From Rikenella microfusus DSM 15922 (GTDB lineage Bacteria > Bacteroidota > Bacteroidia > Bacteroidales > Rikenellaceae): a DNA stretch of 64,000 nt. Below, one piece after another: positions 17,899-26,652 of the stretch. Below the pieces are notes generated by a model. It was not told where the DNA came from. It did no database searches and worked only from the letters and a program-made list of their open reading frames with translations. The translations under genes and the position numbers were made by a program. Location of the stretch: contig NZ_KE386488.1 of the NCBI RefSeq assembly GCF_000427365.1, positions 496,001 through 560,000 of the forward strand, read 5' to 3'. Within the stretch, counting starts at the first letter, position 1. Each line of letters begins with the position of its first letter.

Positions 17899-18131
17899 TC
17901 CATCTTGCTAACCGGAGGAACGAGCCGAGGAGGGGGGAGCGAGAGAGAGGATGAGTTCGAGAGGCGCAGAGGAGGGTGAAAGAGGGCGGAACCGGTGAAG
18001 GAGGATGAACCCGAGGCGAAGAGAGTTAAACCATAGGCCGCAAACACCGGGGGACGGGAAAACCCTTTCGGAAACAGACAGAGCGAACGCAACGAACAGA
18101 ACGGGCGGCCCGAAAGTCCGCGATACGATAC
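17899..18131. other. Purine-rich 3' region of secG
   Basis: The plus strand between about 17908 and 18010 is strongly enriched in G and A (many GAGG and GAGAG runs). No gene is supported. It lies between the secG stop codon and the terminator and would be a long purine-rich 3' UTR. Confidence 0.5.
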
Positions 18132-18171
18132 GAAAAATCCCTTTCCGGCTTCGGTCGGAAAGGGATTTTTC
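18132..18171. terminator. Bidirectional intrinsic terminator
   Basis: A 16-bp perfect stem, GAAAAATCCCTTTCCG pairing with its complement, around an 8-nt loop. It has A and T runs on the two sides and so can act in both directions. It most likely ends the lptE-secG transcript. Confidence 0.85.
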
Positions 18172-19214
18172 CTAACACTTGCATACCGCCCGTATTTCGT
18201 ATTTTCGCCCCGCAACGCCCCCACCCGCACATCCGGCTCCGAATCGATACAGAGCCTCTCGGAACCGCTATCCCCTACCCCATAAAATCATGTAAACCCG
18301 ATTATATATTTCGATATACCAATGGGTCTCCGGCGATACCTTTCCGGCACGCGCCGCCCCCTGACGGCAGAGAGAACTTCCGGTCGGAGCGCCCGAAGGC
18401 ACCGCAGAGCCGATATAAGTTTGCTGAAAACCGTTAGCCCTCTATCTTAAAAATCATACGGTTAGCGGGCGGGCCGAACGCCTCCCCCACGGGAAGCCCG
18501 GTGCCGCCGGGCACTCCGGCCATAAAATAAACCGGAGGTTTAATGTACTGTCTGTCGCCGACAGGCGTTTGTCTTTTCTTCGCCCGCTCATGCCGCGGGG
18601 GCATCGACTTTCCCGGACGCCTCATGCCGGCGAGGCACTTTCTTTGTTGCCTTCGGCTTCCTCCTTGCGCCTCGGCCATTCGTGCAAGTCCGATGCTCTC
18701 GGCTGCTGTGTCGGTTGCGCGACCAAGAAAGAAAGCAAAGAAGTCGCCGGAAATGCGATTCCCCGTTCCCGGCTACCGTCGAAACGGGAAATCGCACATT
18801 CCCGGGTCAGCAGCCTTTCCCGTACTTCAGGTACAAAGTAAGGTATCGGAAGAAGTACTTATTTGAGCCTACGGTTATTTGCCGGGGGCGCAGCCTGCGG
18901 AGAACGTGAACGAGCACCGCGAGTGAGCGGGCCTCCGCGGGGCGAGGCTGCGGCCCGCGCGACCTAAAGGTCGCCAAGCATATCCCTGCCATTTAACCGT
19001 ACGATTATTTCTACGGTCGGACGCCCGGGAGGTCTCGGGTAGTTACAGCCCGGCCCCCGGTGCCGCTCGGCACCGGGCCTCCCGTGGGGAGGCGCCGGCC
19101 CGCCCGCTGGCGCGGAAACTTGTTTTTATCCGTACGCTAAATATATAGACGCCTCTTTCATACCCACTCCGCCCATAAGCAGGCATTCGGACTCCGGGGA
19201 AAAGGGAAAAATAT
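18172..19214. repeat. Repeat cluster between secG and holA, with a nested insertion
   Basis: 1.04 kb without a supported gene. After about 250 bp of mostly unique DNA it contains an A fragment (about 18465-18530), module E in reverse (18540-18850) whose hairpin is split by a copy of module I (about 18650-18715), module C (18885-18990) and module A in reverse (about 19005-19135). Joint variants lie near 18530, 18857, 18995 and 19130. Confidence 0.75.
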
Positions 19215-19222
19215 TACCTTTG
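19215..19222 (+). promoter_or_regulatory. -7 promoter element of holA
   Basis: TACCTTTG matches TAnnTTTG. It ends only 6 bp before the holA ATG at 19229, so the transcript should start at or next to the start codon. No TTTG is seen at -33. Confidence 0.55.
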
Positions 19223-19228
19223 ACAAAT

Positions 19229-20308
19229 ATGGCAAAGCAGAGTTTCAAGGACGTCCGGCAACAGGCGCAGCAGATCATGACCGCGCTGAAAGGCGGGAAC
19301 TATGCCCCCCTCTACCTGCTGACCGGCGAAGAAGGATTCTATACCGACAAAATCTCAGGATACATCGCAGCCCACGCCCTGAACGAATCGGAACGCGAAT
19401 TCAACCAGACCGTCGTGTACGGCAAAGACACCGACGGCCCCGCCGTGGTCTCCCTGTGCCGCCGCTACCCGATGATGAGCAGCCGGCAAGTGGTCATCGT
19501 CCGCGAAGCGCAGTCGCTCCGGAACTTCGACGCGCTGGGCAGCTACGCCCGCCAACCGCTCGCCAGCACCGTACTCGTCATCTGCTACAAAGGCAAAAGC
19601 CCCGACAAACGCTCGGCGGTTTACAAACAACTGGCAACCTGTCCCGGCGCAGTCGTACTCGAAAGCTCCCCGCCGAGGGACTATGAAATGGACGGTTGGA
19701 TCCGCGACCTGTTCGCCGCGAAAGGATGCGGAATCGAGCCGAAAGCCGTGCAAATGATCGCCGACCACCTGGGCACCGAACTCCGGAAAATCGACAACGA
19801 AGTGGAGAAACTGTTCACCCGGCTGCCCGAAGGTACCCGCGAAATCACCGCCGCCCATATCGAGCAGAATATCGGTATCAGCAAGGACTTCAACAACTTC
19901 GAGCTGACCAAAGCCCTTTCGGAACGAGACATGGCCCGCGCGCTGATGATCGCCGACCACTTCGCCGCCGACCCGAAAGGCAATCCCTTCACAGTGACCG
20001 TCGCCACGCTGTTCAACCACTTCCAGCGCATCGTGACCTTGGGAATCGCCAAATGGGAAAACCAGAAACAGGGACGCCCGGCCATGACCGGCCTCTCCGA
20101 GACCGAAATAGCCCGGTTGCTGAAACTCCCCGCCCCGTTTTTCGCGCGGGAATACATCGCAGCCTCGGCGAACTATCCGAATCCGAAGGTATTTACGATC
20201 CTGGGCTGGCTCAGGGAGTACGACATGAAATCGAAAGGGATGAATGCCGGTTCGGCCGAAAACGGCGAACTGCTCCGCGAACTGCTCCTGCGCATCGCCA
20301 CGCTCTAA
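19229..20308 (+). CDS. holA: DNA polymerase III delta subunit
   Basis: A 359-residue delta subunit of the sliding-clamp loader, which opens the beta clamp. The N-terminal domain begins with YAPLYLLTGEEGFYTDKI, the characteristic delta opening, followed by the degenerate AAA+ fold and the C-terminal collar domain (about 225-355, with FNNFELTKALSERDMARAL). Length is normal. I start at the ATG at 19229 (MAKQSFKD). An upstream TTG overlaps the -7 box and is unlikely. It is a single gene between a repeat cluster and the convergent methylase gene at 20330, with a 21-bp gap. Confidence 0.93.
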   Translation: MAKQSFKDVRQQAQQIMTALKGGNYAPLYLLTGEEGFYTDKISGYIAAHALNESEREFNQTVVYGKDTDGPAVVSLCRRYPMMSSRQVVIVREAQSLRNFDALGSYARQPLASTVLVICYKGKSPDKRSAVYKQLATCPGAVVLESSPPRDYEMDGWIRDLFAAKGCGIEPKAVQMIADHLGTELRKIDNEVEKLFTRLPEGTREITAAHIEQNIGISKDFNNFELTKALSERDMARALMIADHFAADPKGNPFTVTVATLFNHFQRIVTLGIAKWENQKQGRPAMTGLSETEIARLLKLPAPFFAREYIAASANYPNPKVFTILGWLREYDMKSKGMNAGSAENGELLRELLLRIATL

Positions 20309-20329
20309 CCCGCACCCTACCGTCCCCCG

Positions 20330-21736
20330 CTAATAATGCAGCACGCGCCAGGCAGATGGATACAGATTGTTGTACCGGTTCCCGATCCGTTTGACCCAGC
20401 CTAAGGCGACCCCCCGGCAGGTCGCGAGATTCAACCCTCCGGCGAATGCGTCGGCCGGTAACAGCGCGGCGGAGGAGCCTTTGCGCAGGTACTCCATCGC
20501 GGCCTCTTCCGACAGCGGGGCGACGGCTGCCGCTTCGCGGTTCAGCCCGTGGTACAGCGCCAGCGCATGGGACGGTTTCAACGCCCCGCGGATCATCTCG
20601 CCCAGTTGCACGCCCGAATACAAGAGTCCGAACCGTCCGCCGAGCAGGGCCGAAACCGTATCGTGCATCGGCTCGGAAAAGCCGTATGACATCCCGCCCG
20701 GACCGGCGGCGAAACGTTCGATCCCTTTTTCCGGATCGATCCACCGGGCCGCTTCGTCCCGATCTTTCCGACCCAACGGAATCAATGTCCCGGCCGTTTT
20801 GTTTTTTTTCGCAGAGGAAGCGGGGCCATCGGATTTTCGGATGGCCGCCGCGAAAAATCCTTCGCTCCGCACCCGGTGAGGATAAAAATGCCATCCGGCC
20901 GCACCGCCTCCGCAGACGCCCGGAACGATTTCCCCGGGCACCTCCCCGTATTCCGTCACCGCACCGCCCAAAGAATCGGCGATCCACCGCACGTTCCGCT
21001 CGTCTTCCTCGGCGTTGAACGTGCAGGTGCTGTAAATCAGCGTACCTCCGGGACGCAGCGCGTCCCATGCGTCGCTGACGATACGCCGCTGGCGTGCCGC
21101 GCAAAGCTGCACGTTTTCCGGCGACCACTCCGCGCGCGCTCCGTAGTCTTTGCGGAACATCCCTTCGCCGGAACAGGGCACGTCCGCCACGACGACATCG
21201 AAAAAACCCGGCAACCGGTTTCCGAAATCGGCCGGATCGTTCGAGGTAACCGCCACGTTGCCGGAACCCCATTTCTGCACGTTTTCCACGAGGATCTTCG
21301 CCCGCGGACGGATCACTTCGTTGGCCACGACGACCGCCCGCGGCCCGACGATCGAAGCGATATGCGTGGTTTTCCCGCCGGGAGCGGCGCACAGATCCAG
21401 CACTTTCGGAACGGCGGCGTCCGTCTGCCGCAACACGCGCCGCAACAGCCATCCGACGAACATCGATCCGGCTTCCTGCACATAGTAGGCTCCGCCGTGA
21501 AACACGGGATCGGCGGTAAACACGGGCCGACCGGCCAGGTAGCAGGCTTCTCCGGATTCGGTCCACGGTACGGGCGACGAGCAACCGGCTGTCGTTCCTG
21601 TACCGGGTTTATACGGATTGAAACGAATGCTGACGGGGGTTTCTCCGTCGAGGCTTTCGGCCAGCCCGGGCACAGCGGCGGCGACGGTCTCGACAAAAAC
21701 GGCCGGAAGCGGCACGTAACTATTCGGCGGCGTCAT
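20330..21736 (-). CDS. RsmF-like rRNA/tRNA cytosine-C5 methyltransferase
   Basis: A 468-residue SAM-dependent methylase of the NOL1/NOP2/Sun family, predicted to methylate cytosine C5 in rRNA (RsmF-type) or tRNA. The SAM-binding motif VLDLCAAPGGKTTHIAS (about 112-128) is present. The two catalytic-loop cysteines are also there: VADVPCSGEGMF (motif IV) and STCTFN (motif VI). The C-terminal third carries a PUA-like extension as in RsmF. It overlaps the start of the upstream kinase gene by 17 bp (21720-21736), so the two are co-transcribed. The exact RNA target cannot be read from the sequence. Confidence 0.87.
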   Translation of the reverse strand: MTPPNSYVPLPAVFVETVAAAVPGLAESLDGETPVSIRFNPYKPGTGTTAGCSSPVPWTESGEACYLAGRPVFTADPVFHGGAYYVQEAGSMFVGWLLRRVLRQTDAAVPKVLDLCAAPGGKTTHIASIVGPRAVVVANEVIRPRAKILVENVQKWGSGNVAVTSNDPADFGNRLPGFFDVVVADVPCSGEGMFRKDYGARAEWSPENVQLCAARQRRIVSDAWDALRPGGTLIYSTCTFNAEEDERNVRWIADSLGGAVTEYGEVPGEIVPGVCGGGAAGWHFYPHRVRSEGFFAAAIRKSDGPASSAKKNKTAGTLIPLGRKDRDEAARWIDPEKGIERFAAGPGGMSYGFSEPMHDTVSALLGGRFGLLYSGVQLGEMIRGALKPSHALALYHGLNREAAAVAPLSEEAAMEYLRKGSSAALLPADAFAGGLNLATCRGVALGWVKRIGNRYNNLYPSAWRVLHY

Positions 21737-22337
21737 GGATATGCTGTTCGATACGTGTCAGGATGGTTTCGCGGGCTGCCGGGTCGGTCACGAAGTCTTC
21801 GCGGTCCACGTCCACGACCAGTTTCGGCCCGTCGTAGGTGCCGATCCACTCTTCGTACAGGTCGTTCAACCCTTCCAGGTAGGCCGCGTCGATGGAGGCT
21901 TCGTAGACTCTGCCGCGCCGTTGGATCTGGCTGACGAGGGTCGGCACGGAGGCCCGCAGATAGACAAGCAGAGCGGGCCGCAAGAGATTGGCGACGGTAA
22001 AATTGTAAAGCTGCATATAGGTGGTATAGTCGCGCGAGGAGAGCAATCCGGCGTGGTGCAGGTTGGTGGCGAACACACGGGCGTCTTCGTATATGGTGCG
22101 GTCCACCACGACGTGCCGGCCGGCGGACAGGGCGGCGATACCGTCGATCTGCCGCTGCCGCTTGCCGAGGAAGTAAACTTGCAGGTTGAAGGCCCACCGC
22201 CTCATATCTTCGTAAAAGTCGCCGATATAGGGGTTCTCTGACTCTTCGTACTGGGCTTCCCACCGGAGCCGCTGACTGAGCAGCTCGGTCAGGTAGGTCT
22301 TCCCGCTCCCGATATTGCCGGCTATCGCTATATACAT
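21720..22337 (-). CDS. Deoxynucleoside kinase
   Basis: A 205-residue salvage kinase phosphorylating deoxynucleosides (dNK, dAK/dGK type). The P-loop GNIGSGKT is at residues 7-14, and VVVDRTIYEDARVF (about 95-108) matches the family DRS/DRT motif that contacts the nucleoside. The LID-like RRGRVYEASI region is also visible. It is cytosolic. Its last 17 bp overlap the methylase gene downstream, indicating coupling. Upstream the repeat cluster 22338-22914 begins directly at the start codon, with TAGATTTA on the minus strand 3 bp before the ATG as an imperfect -7 box. Confidence 0.88.
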   Translation of the reverse strand: MYIAIAGNIGSGKTYLTELLSQRLRWEAQYEESENPYIGDFYEDMRRWAFNLQVYFLGKRQRQIDGIAALSAGRHVVVDRTIYEDARVFATNLHHAGLLSSRDYTTYMQLYNFTVANLLRPALLVYLRASVPTLVSQIQRRGRVYEASIDAAYLEGLNDLYEEWIGTYDGPKLVVDVDREDFVTDPAARETILTRIEQHIHDAAE

Positions 22338-22914
22338 CGCTAAATCTATACTTTAATCCGTTCGTCTATTTGTCCCGTTCTGATTCGAGGGTACTGTTCT
22401 CTTTAACTTCGCTACGCTCGTTTTGCCAGGTGGCTTCCTCGCGCTACCTCGCCATAGTCCGTAAACGGCCTCTGGCCTCGGCACGCAGCTCGGTTCCTCC
22501 TTGCGCTTCAGCCATTCGAACTCGTTCGAATGGCCGAGGAGCCAGTAAGAAGGTGAAACCAAACTTTTTGAGATCGTATCTTCTGAGTTTGGCAGGTGCC
22601 CTTTTCTCCAGGATTTTCGATCGGAACGACAGCCTGTTGTTTTGCGGTTCGCAGAACCGCCGGCCTTGTCGCCCTGGCGCTCTGCGCCACGGGGGGAGGG
22701 CGACAGGCCGAACCTCAGGTTCTATCGGATGAAATGGAATTCCGAAACCCGAGGCGTGCATGGCTGCTCGAAAGTCTTTTGGGTTCTTTTTACCTGCGGT
22801 TTCCTCGCGCTACCTCATAGTCCGCAAGCGGCCTCCGGACTCGCCACGCTACTCGGTTCTTCAGAAAAAGAACGGTTGCTTCAAAAGCCGAAAACGGGAC
22901 AAATAAACGAACGG
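22338..22914. repeat. Module J copy between rseP and the dNK gene
   Basis: 577 bp without a supported gene. The outer parts (about 22385-22580 and 22760-22914) recur at 54285-54570 and 54730-54890. The core (about 22600-22750) is different and contains two hairpins, GCGGTTC-GCA-GAACCGC and a longer TGTCGCCCT/AGGGCGACA stem. The right end is a joint variant that supplies the rseP stop codon. Confidence 0.75.
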
Positions 22915-24240
22915 TTAATTGAATATAAGTTTAAGGATATCGTTGCCGTTGGCCAGAATGACGATGCCGAAGACGATGACCATGCCCACCAGTTGCGCAC
23001 GCTCCATAAACTTGTCGCTCGGCGTGCGCCGCGTAATCATCTCATAGAGGATGAACACCATGTGTCCCCCGTCCAGCATCGGGATCGGCAGGATATTCAG
23101 CACCGCCAGCATGATCGAGATCAGCGCCGTGATTTGCCAGAACTGCAGCCAGTTCCACTCGCCCGGAAAGAAATTCCCCATCGCGATGATCCCCCCCACC
23201 GACTTGTAAGCCTCCGTTTCCGGCGACACGATCAGTTTCAGCTGTTTCAGGTAACTCCCGATCGAAGTGAACGCCCGTTCCACCCCCACCGGGACAGCCT
23301 CCAGAAACGAATACTGCCGCGTGCTGATCTTGTAAATGTCCGCCAGGTTCACCCCCGCCAGGAAGATTCCCGCCTGTCCTTCCGCAGAGACCGGTACCGC
23401 CGCCGTCATCCGTTCCCCGCCCCGGACGAACGTCACCTGCGCCGTATCCCCCTTGTGCTCCGCAAACGCCGTTCGGAACTCGTCGAACCACCGCATCGGC
23501 ACCCCGTCCACCGCCACCAGCGAATCGCCCTCCGTCAGCCCCGCCGCGGCCGCGCCGCCCCCAGGCAACACCTTGCCCACCACGAACGGCGTGCGCAGGT
23601 TGATGAACCCTTTGTCTTTAAGCATCGACTTGATGTACTTCGTGTCGATCGTGACCGTCACCGGCGCCCCGTTCCGTTCCACCTGCACTTCGCGTGCATC
23701 GTCCAGCAGGATAACCGCCGGTATCTGCCCGTAATTATCGACATACTCGCCCCCCACCGAAAGCACCTTGTCTCCGTCGCGGAACCCGATTTCGTGCGCC
23801 ACCTCGCTGAACATGAAACCGTGCTCGACATCCTTCGTCCTGATATACGAATCCCCCCACGCGTAAGTGATTCCGATATAGATGCCGATAGCCAGTACGA
23901 TATTCATCAGCACCCCTCCCACGATGATCAGCAGCCGCTGCCAGGCCGGTTTGGAACGGTACTCCCACGGCTTCGGCTCGCTTTTCATCTGGTCGGTATC
24001 CATCGACTCGTCCACCATGCCCGCGATCTTGCAGTAACCGCCGAACGGCACCCAGCCCATACCGTACTCCGTTTCGCCGATCCGGAACTTGAAAATCGAG
24101 AACCACGGATTGAAAAAAAGATAAAATTTCTCCACCCGCGTATGAAATATCTTGGCGAACAGGAAATGGCCGAACTCGTGTACCAACACCAGCAGAGAAA
24201 AACAGGTAAGCACCTGCAAAACCTTGATGAAAACTTCCAT
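22915..24240 (-). CDS. rseP: RseP-type site-2 protease (M50)
   Basis: A 441-residue intramembrane zinc metalloprotease of the RseP family, which cuts membrane-bound regulators after an initial periplasmic cleavage. The zinc motif HEFGH is at residues 21-25 in the first membrane segment, and the second ligand motif LPIPMLDGGH lies near residue 385. Two PDZ-like regions lie between (about 115-290), as in RseP. Four membrane segments are visible. It follows dxr by 27 bp in the operon M23-dxr-rseP. Its stop codon lies within the repeat joint ACGGTTAATT at the end of module J. Confidence 0.92.
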   Translation of the reverse strand: MEVFIKVLQVLTCFSLLVLVHEFGHFLFAKIFHTRVEKFYLFFNPWFSIFKFRIGETEYGMGWVPFGGYCKIAGMVDESMDTDQMKSEPKPWEYRSKPAWQRLLIIVGGVLMNIVLAIGIYIGITYAWGDSYIRTKDVEHGFMFSEVAHEIGFRDGDKVLSVGGEYVDNYGQIPAVILLDDAREVQVERNGAPVTVTIDTKYIKSMLKDKGFINLRTPFVVGKVLPGGGAAAAGLTEGDSLVAVDGVPMRWFDEFRTAFAEHKGDTAQVTFVRGGERMTAAVPVSAEGQAGIFLAGVNLADIYKISTRQYSFLEAVPVGVERAFTSIGSYLKQLKLIVSPETEAYKSVGGIIAMGNFFPGEWNWLQFWQITALISIMLAVLNILPIPMLDGGHMVFILYEMITRRTPSDKFMERAQLVGMVIVFGIVILANGNDILKLIFN

Positions 24241-24267
24241 TAATCGAAGAAAATGATATTAACCGTT

Positions 24268-25458
24268 TTAAAATGAAGCGCGGACCGCGCTGCGTGCCGC
24301 GTCCCGGGCGGCCGCGTCGAGCGCCGCGTATTCCTCCAGCGTCCGCGGCGAAGCCGGAGGCACAGACTCCAGCACCCGGCGGACGAGTTCGTAAATGTCC
24401 GTGAAACGGATACGCCCGTCCAGAAACTCGGCCACCGCGACCTCGTTGGCCGCATTCATCACGCAGCCTCCCCCTTTGCCGTAAGCGTCCCGAAGCACGT
24501 CGTAAGCCAGTCCCAGGCAGGGATATTTGGCGGCGTCCGGTTCGGCGAAAGTCAGCGCGCCGGCCGCGACCGGGTCGTAATCCGAACCGCCGCGTACCGG
24601 CAACCGGTACGGGAAGGTCAGGGCGTACTGGATCGGCAGCCGCATGTCCGGCATCCCCATCTGGGCCTTGAAAGCCCCGTCCGCGAACTCCACGAACGAG
24701 TGGACGATCGACTGCGGGTGCACCGCCACGCCGATCCGTTCGGCCGACAGGTCGAACAGCCACCGGGCCTCGATCGCCTCGAAACCTTTGTTCATCATCG
24801 TGGCGCAGTCCACCGTGATTTTCCGGCCCATGTCCCAGCACGGGTGTTTGAGGGCGTCGGCGGCGGTCATGCGGTCCAGTTCGGCCGCGGGCACGTCGCG
24901 GAAAGCGCCGCCCGAAGCGGTCAGTACCAACCGTTTCACCGACGAGGGCATCTCGCCGACCAGGCACTGGAAGATGGCCGAATGTTCCGAATCCACCGGA
25001 ATGACCGGGGCGCGGCATCGTTTCGCTTCGGCCATGACCAGCTCGCCGGCCACGACCAGAGTCTCTTTGTTGGCCAGCGCGATCTTCTTGCCGGCCCGCA
25101 CGGCGGCGAGCGTCGGGGCGAGGCCGGCGAAACCCACCATGGCCGATACGACCGTGTCCACCGAGGAGGAGACCACCGACATGGCGGCGGCATCCTCTCC
25201 GGTATATACTTTGATCGGCAGGTGGGCCAAAGCCTCCGAAAGCGGCCGGTAACCCGCCTGGTCGGCGATCACCACGCAATCGGGGACGAACTCTTCGGCC
25301 TGCCGCGCGAGCAGTTCCCAGTTCCGGCCCGCCGCCAGCATCTCGACTTCGAACAGGTCGGGCCAGGCCCTCGCCACGTCGAGCGTCTGGGTGCCGATCG
25401 AGCCGGTCGAACCCAAAATGGCAATCCGCTGCCGTTTATTTTCCGTTGTATCCGCCAC
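24268..25458 (-). CDS. dxr: 1-deoxy-D-xylulose 5-phosphate reductoisomerase
   Basis: A 396-residue NADPH-dependent enzyme that converts DXP to 2-C-methyl-D-erythritol 4-phosphate in the MEP isoprenoid pathway. The Rossmann motif GSTGSIGTQTL (about 15-25), the ALANKETLV stretch and the substrate- and metal-binding motif PVDSEHSAIFQ are all present. Length is normal. It lies 16 bp after the M23 gene and 27 bp before rseP. The dxr-rseP pairing is common in Bacteroidetes and links isoprenoid and lipid-carrier supply to envelope functions. Confidence 0.95.
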   Translation of the reverse strand: MADTTENKRQRIAILGSTGSIGTQTLDVARAWPDLFEVEMLAAGRNWELLARQAEEFVPDCVVIADQAGYRPLSEALAHLPIKVYTGEDAAAMSVVSSSVDTVVSAMVGFAGLAPTLAAVRAGKKIALANKETLVVAGELVMAEAKRCRAPVIPVDSEHSAIFQCLVGEMPSSVKRLVLTASGGAFRDVPAAELDRMTAADALKHPCWDMGRKITVDCATMMNKGFEAIEARWLFDLSAERIGVAVHPQSIVHSFVEFADGAFKAQMGMPDMRLPIQYALTFPYRLPVRGGSDYDPVAAGALTFAEPDAAKYPCLGLAYDVLRDAYGKGGGCVMNAANEVAVAEFLDGRIRFTDIYELVRRVLESVPPASPRTLEEYAALDAAARDAARSAVRASF

Positions 25459-25474
25459 TTCCGCCGTCCGTTTT

Positions 25475-26323
25475 TTAGAATACGATATAGTTTTCCGGAT
25501 CCACCGCCGTACCGTTGTACCACAACTCGAACGTCAGATGCGGAATCTTATTGTCCGTCAGCGGCCCCGTTACGGCCACCGGTTCGCCGGCCCGGATATG
25601 TTCTCCGGTCGATTTCATGACTTTGGCCGCCTGTTTGTAAACCGAGACCATATTGCCGCCGTGCTGGATCACGACGATATTCCCCGTTTCGGGGTTCCAC
25701 GTGTTCAGGATCACGGTGCCGTCCAGCACGGCCAGCACGCCCTGATTCGGCGCCGGAGCGATTTCGACGCCGTACAGCCCGTTCTGCGGCGAGAACGTCC
25801 GGGCGACGATCCCTTTGACGGGAGGAAGCATTTCGAACGTAGATTCGGAGCGCAGCCGGCCGGCGTTCCCGTCCTCCAGCCGGTAGGGGGAACCTTCGGC
25901 GGTCATCTGTTCCCGCAGCACGGAATCGAGTCCGATCCGCGGCGCGACGCCCCCTTTCACTCCCTGGCGGCGCAGGGTATCCCCTTCCGGGACGGGCACC
26001 TGTCCGTCCAGTATCTTCGCGAAATCGGCGTGGTACTCTTCCCATCGCCTCACTTCGGCCGAAAGCGAATCGAGTTTCATGATGCCGGCGATCAGCGCTT
26101 CGCGCGAGCGACTGCCGGGATAGCCGGGTATAAGGTCGAGAACGGGGGTATAGGCGACGGTCGTCAGAGAGGCGACGAACACGATGAGCAGCAGGGCCAC
26201 CGCGGCCAGCACCATGTTGATCCGGCTGACGAACACGTGCCAGATCTCCTGCCCGGTACGCACGTTCCGCAGCGAGAGTTTGTTCCGCTCGCGGAGGTAT
26301 CCGACGATCTCTTTGAGTTTCAT
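25475..26323 (-). CDS. M23/LytM-fold protein, probably catalytically inactive
   Basis: A 282-residue inner-membrane protein with one membrane segment (about 34-58), a helical region (about 75-130) and a C-terminal LytM (M23) domain (about 170-282). Active M23 enzymes have HxxxD and HxH zinc motifs. Here the first is replaced (NGLYGVEIA) and the second reads PHLTFE, with the second His missing, so zinc binding should be lost. By analogy with EnvC and NlpD it may activate an amidase rather than cut peptidoglycan. It is the first gene of the M23-dxr-rseP operon. Confidence 0.82.
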   Translation of the reverse strand: MKLKEIVGYLRERNKLSLRNVRTGQEIWHVFVSRINMVLAAVALLLIVFVASLTTVAYTPVLDLIPGYPGSRSREALIAGIMKLDSLSAEVRRWEEYHADFAKILDGQVPVPEGDTLRRQGVKGGVAPRIGLDSVLREQMTAEGSPYRLEDGNAGRLRSESTFEMLPPVKGIVARTFSPQNGLYGVEIAPAPNQGVLAVLDGTVILNTWNPETGNIVVIQHGGNMVSVYKQAAKVMKSTGEHIRAGEPVAVTGPLTDNKIPHLTFELWYNGTAVDPENYIVF

Positions 26324-26342
26324 GTATCTGTTTTAAGATGTA

Positions 26343-26350
26343 CAAAGATA
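26343..26350 (-). promoter_or_regulatory. -7 promoter element of the M23-dxr-rseP operon
   Basis: The complement reads TATCTTTG, matching TAnnTTTG, 19 bp before the M23 start codon. No clear -33 TTTG is seen. Confidence 0.5.
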
Positions 26351-26638
26351 GTTTTTTCCGATAAATCCGCCCTTCCCGCGGCCGCTTATTTCACCGCCGG
26401 GTTGCGGACTTGCCGGTTATCCGTTCGGGAAACAGGCCTGAATACGGTGTGAGCGGGGAGACATAACAGGCCCGATTGTCCACGTGGGGGGCGCGTTTTC
26501 GACGCATCCTTCCGGTTGCCACCCATTATACAGCATACATCCTCGGGAATCCTCTCCGTAACGTCCGAGGATGCCCCGTCGTTCAGAAAGTCTCCGGGAA
26601 ACAGTCCCGTACAGGAGCGTCCGAATCGGGAAAAGTGA

Positions 26639-26646
26639 TAACTTTG
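26639..26646 (+). promoter_or_regulatory. -7 promoter element of the DUF4382 gene
   Basis: TAACTTTG matches TAnnTTTG and ends 6 bp before the ATG at 26653, so the message is probably leaderless. The upstream 26351-26638 stretch holds no other recognisable feature. Confidence 0.5.
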
Positions 26647-26652
26647 CGGGAT

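Noticed and set aside
22338-22914. A possible rRNA or tRNA fragment because of GTTCGAATGGCC-like stretches
   Set aside because: No cloverleaf or acceptor pairing can be drawn, and the same sequence appears in many module I and J copies.
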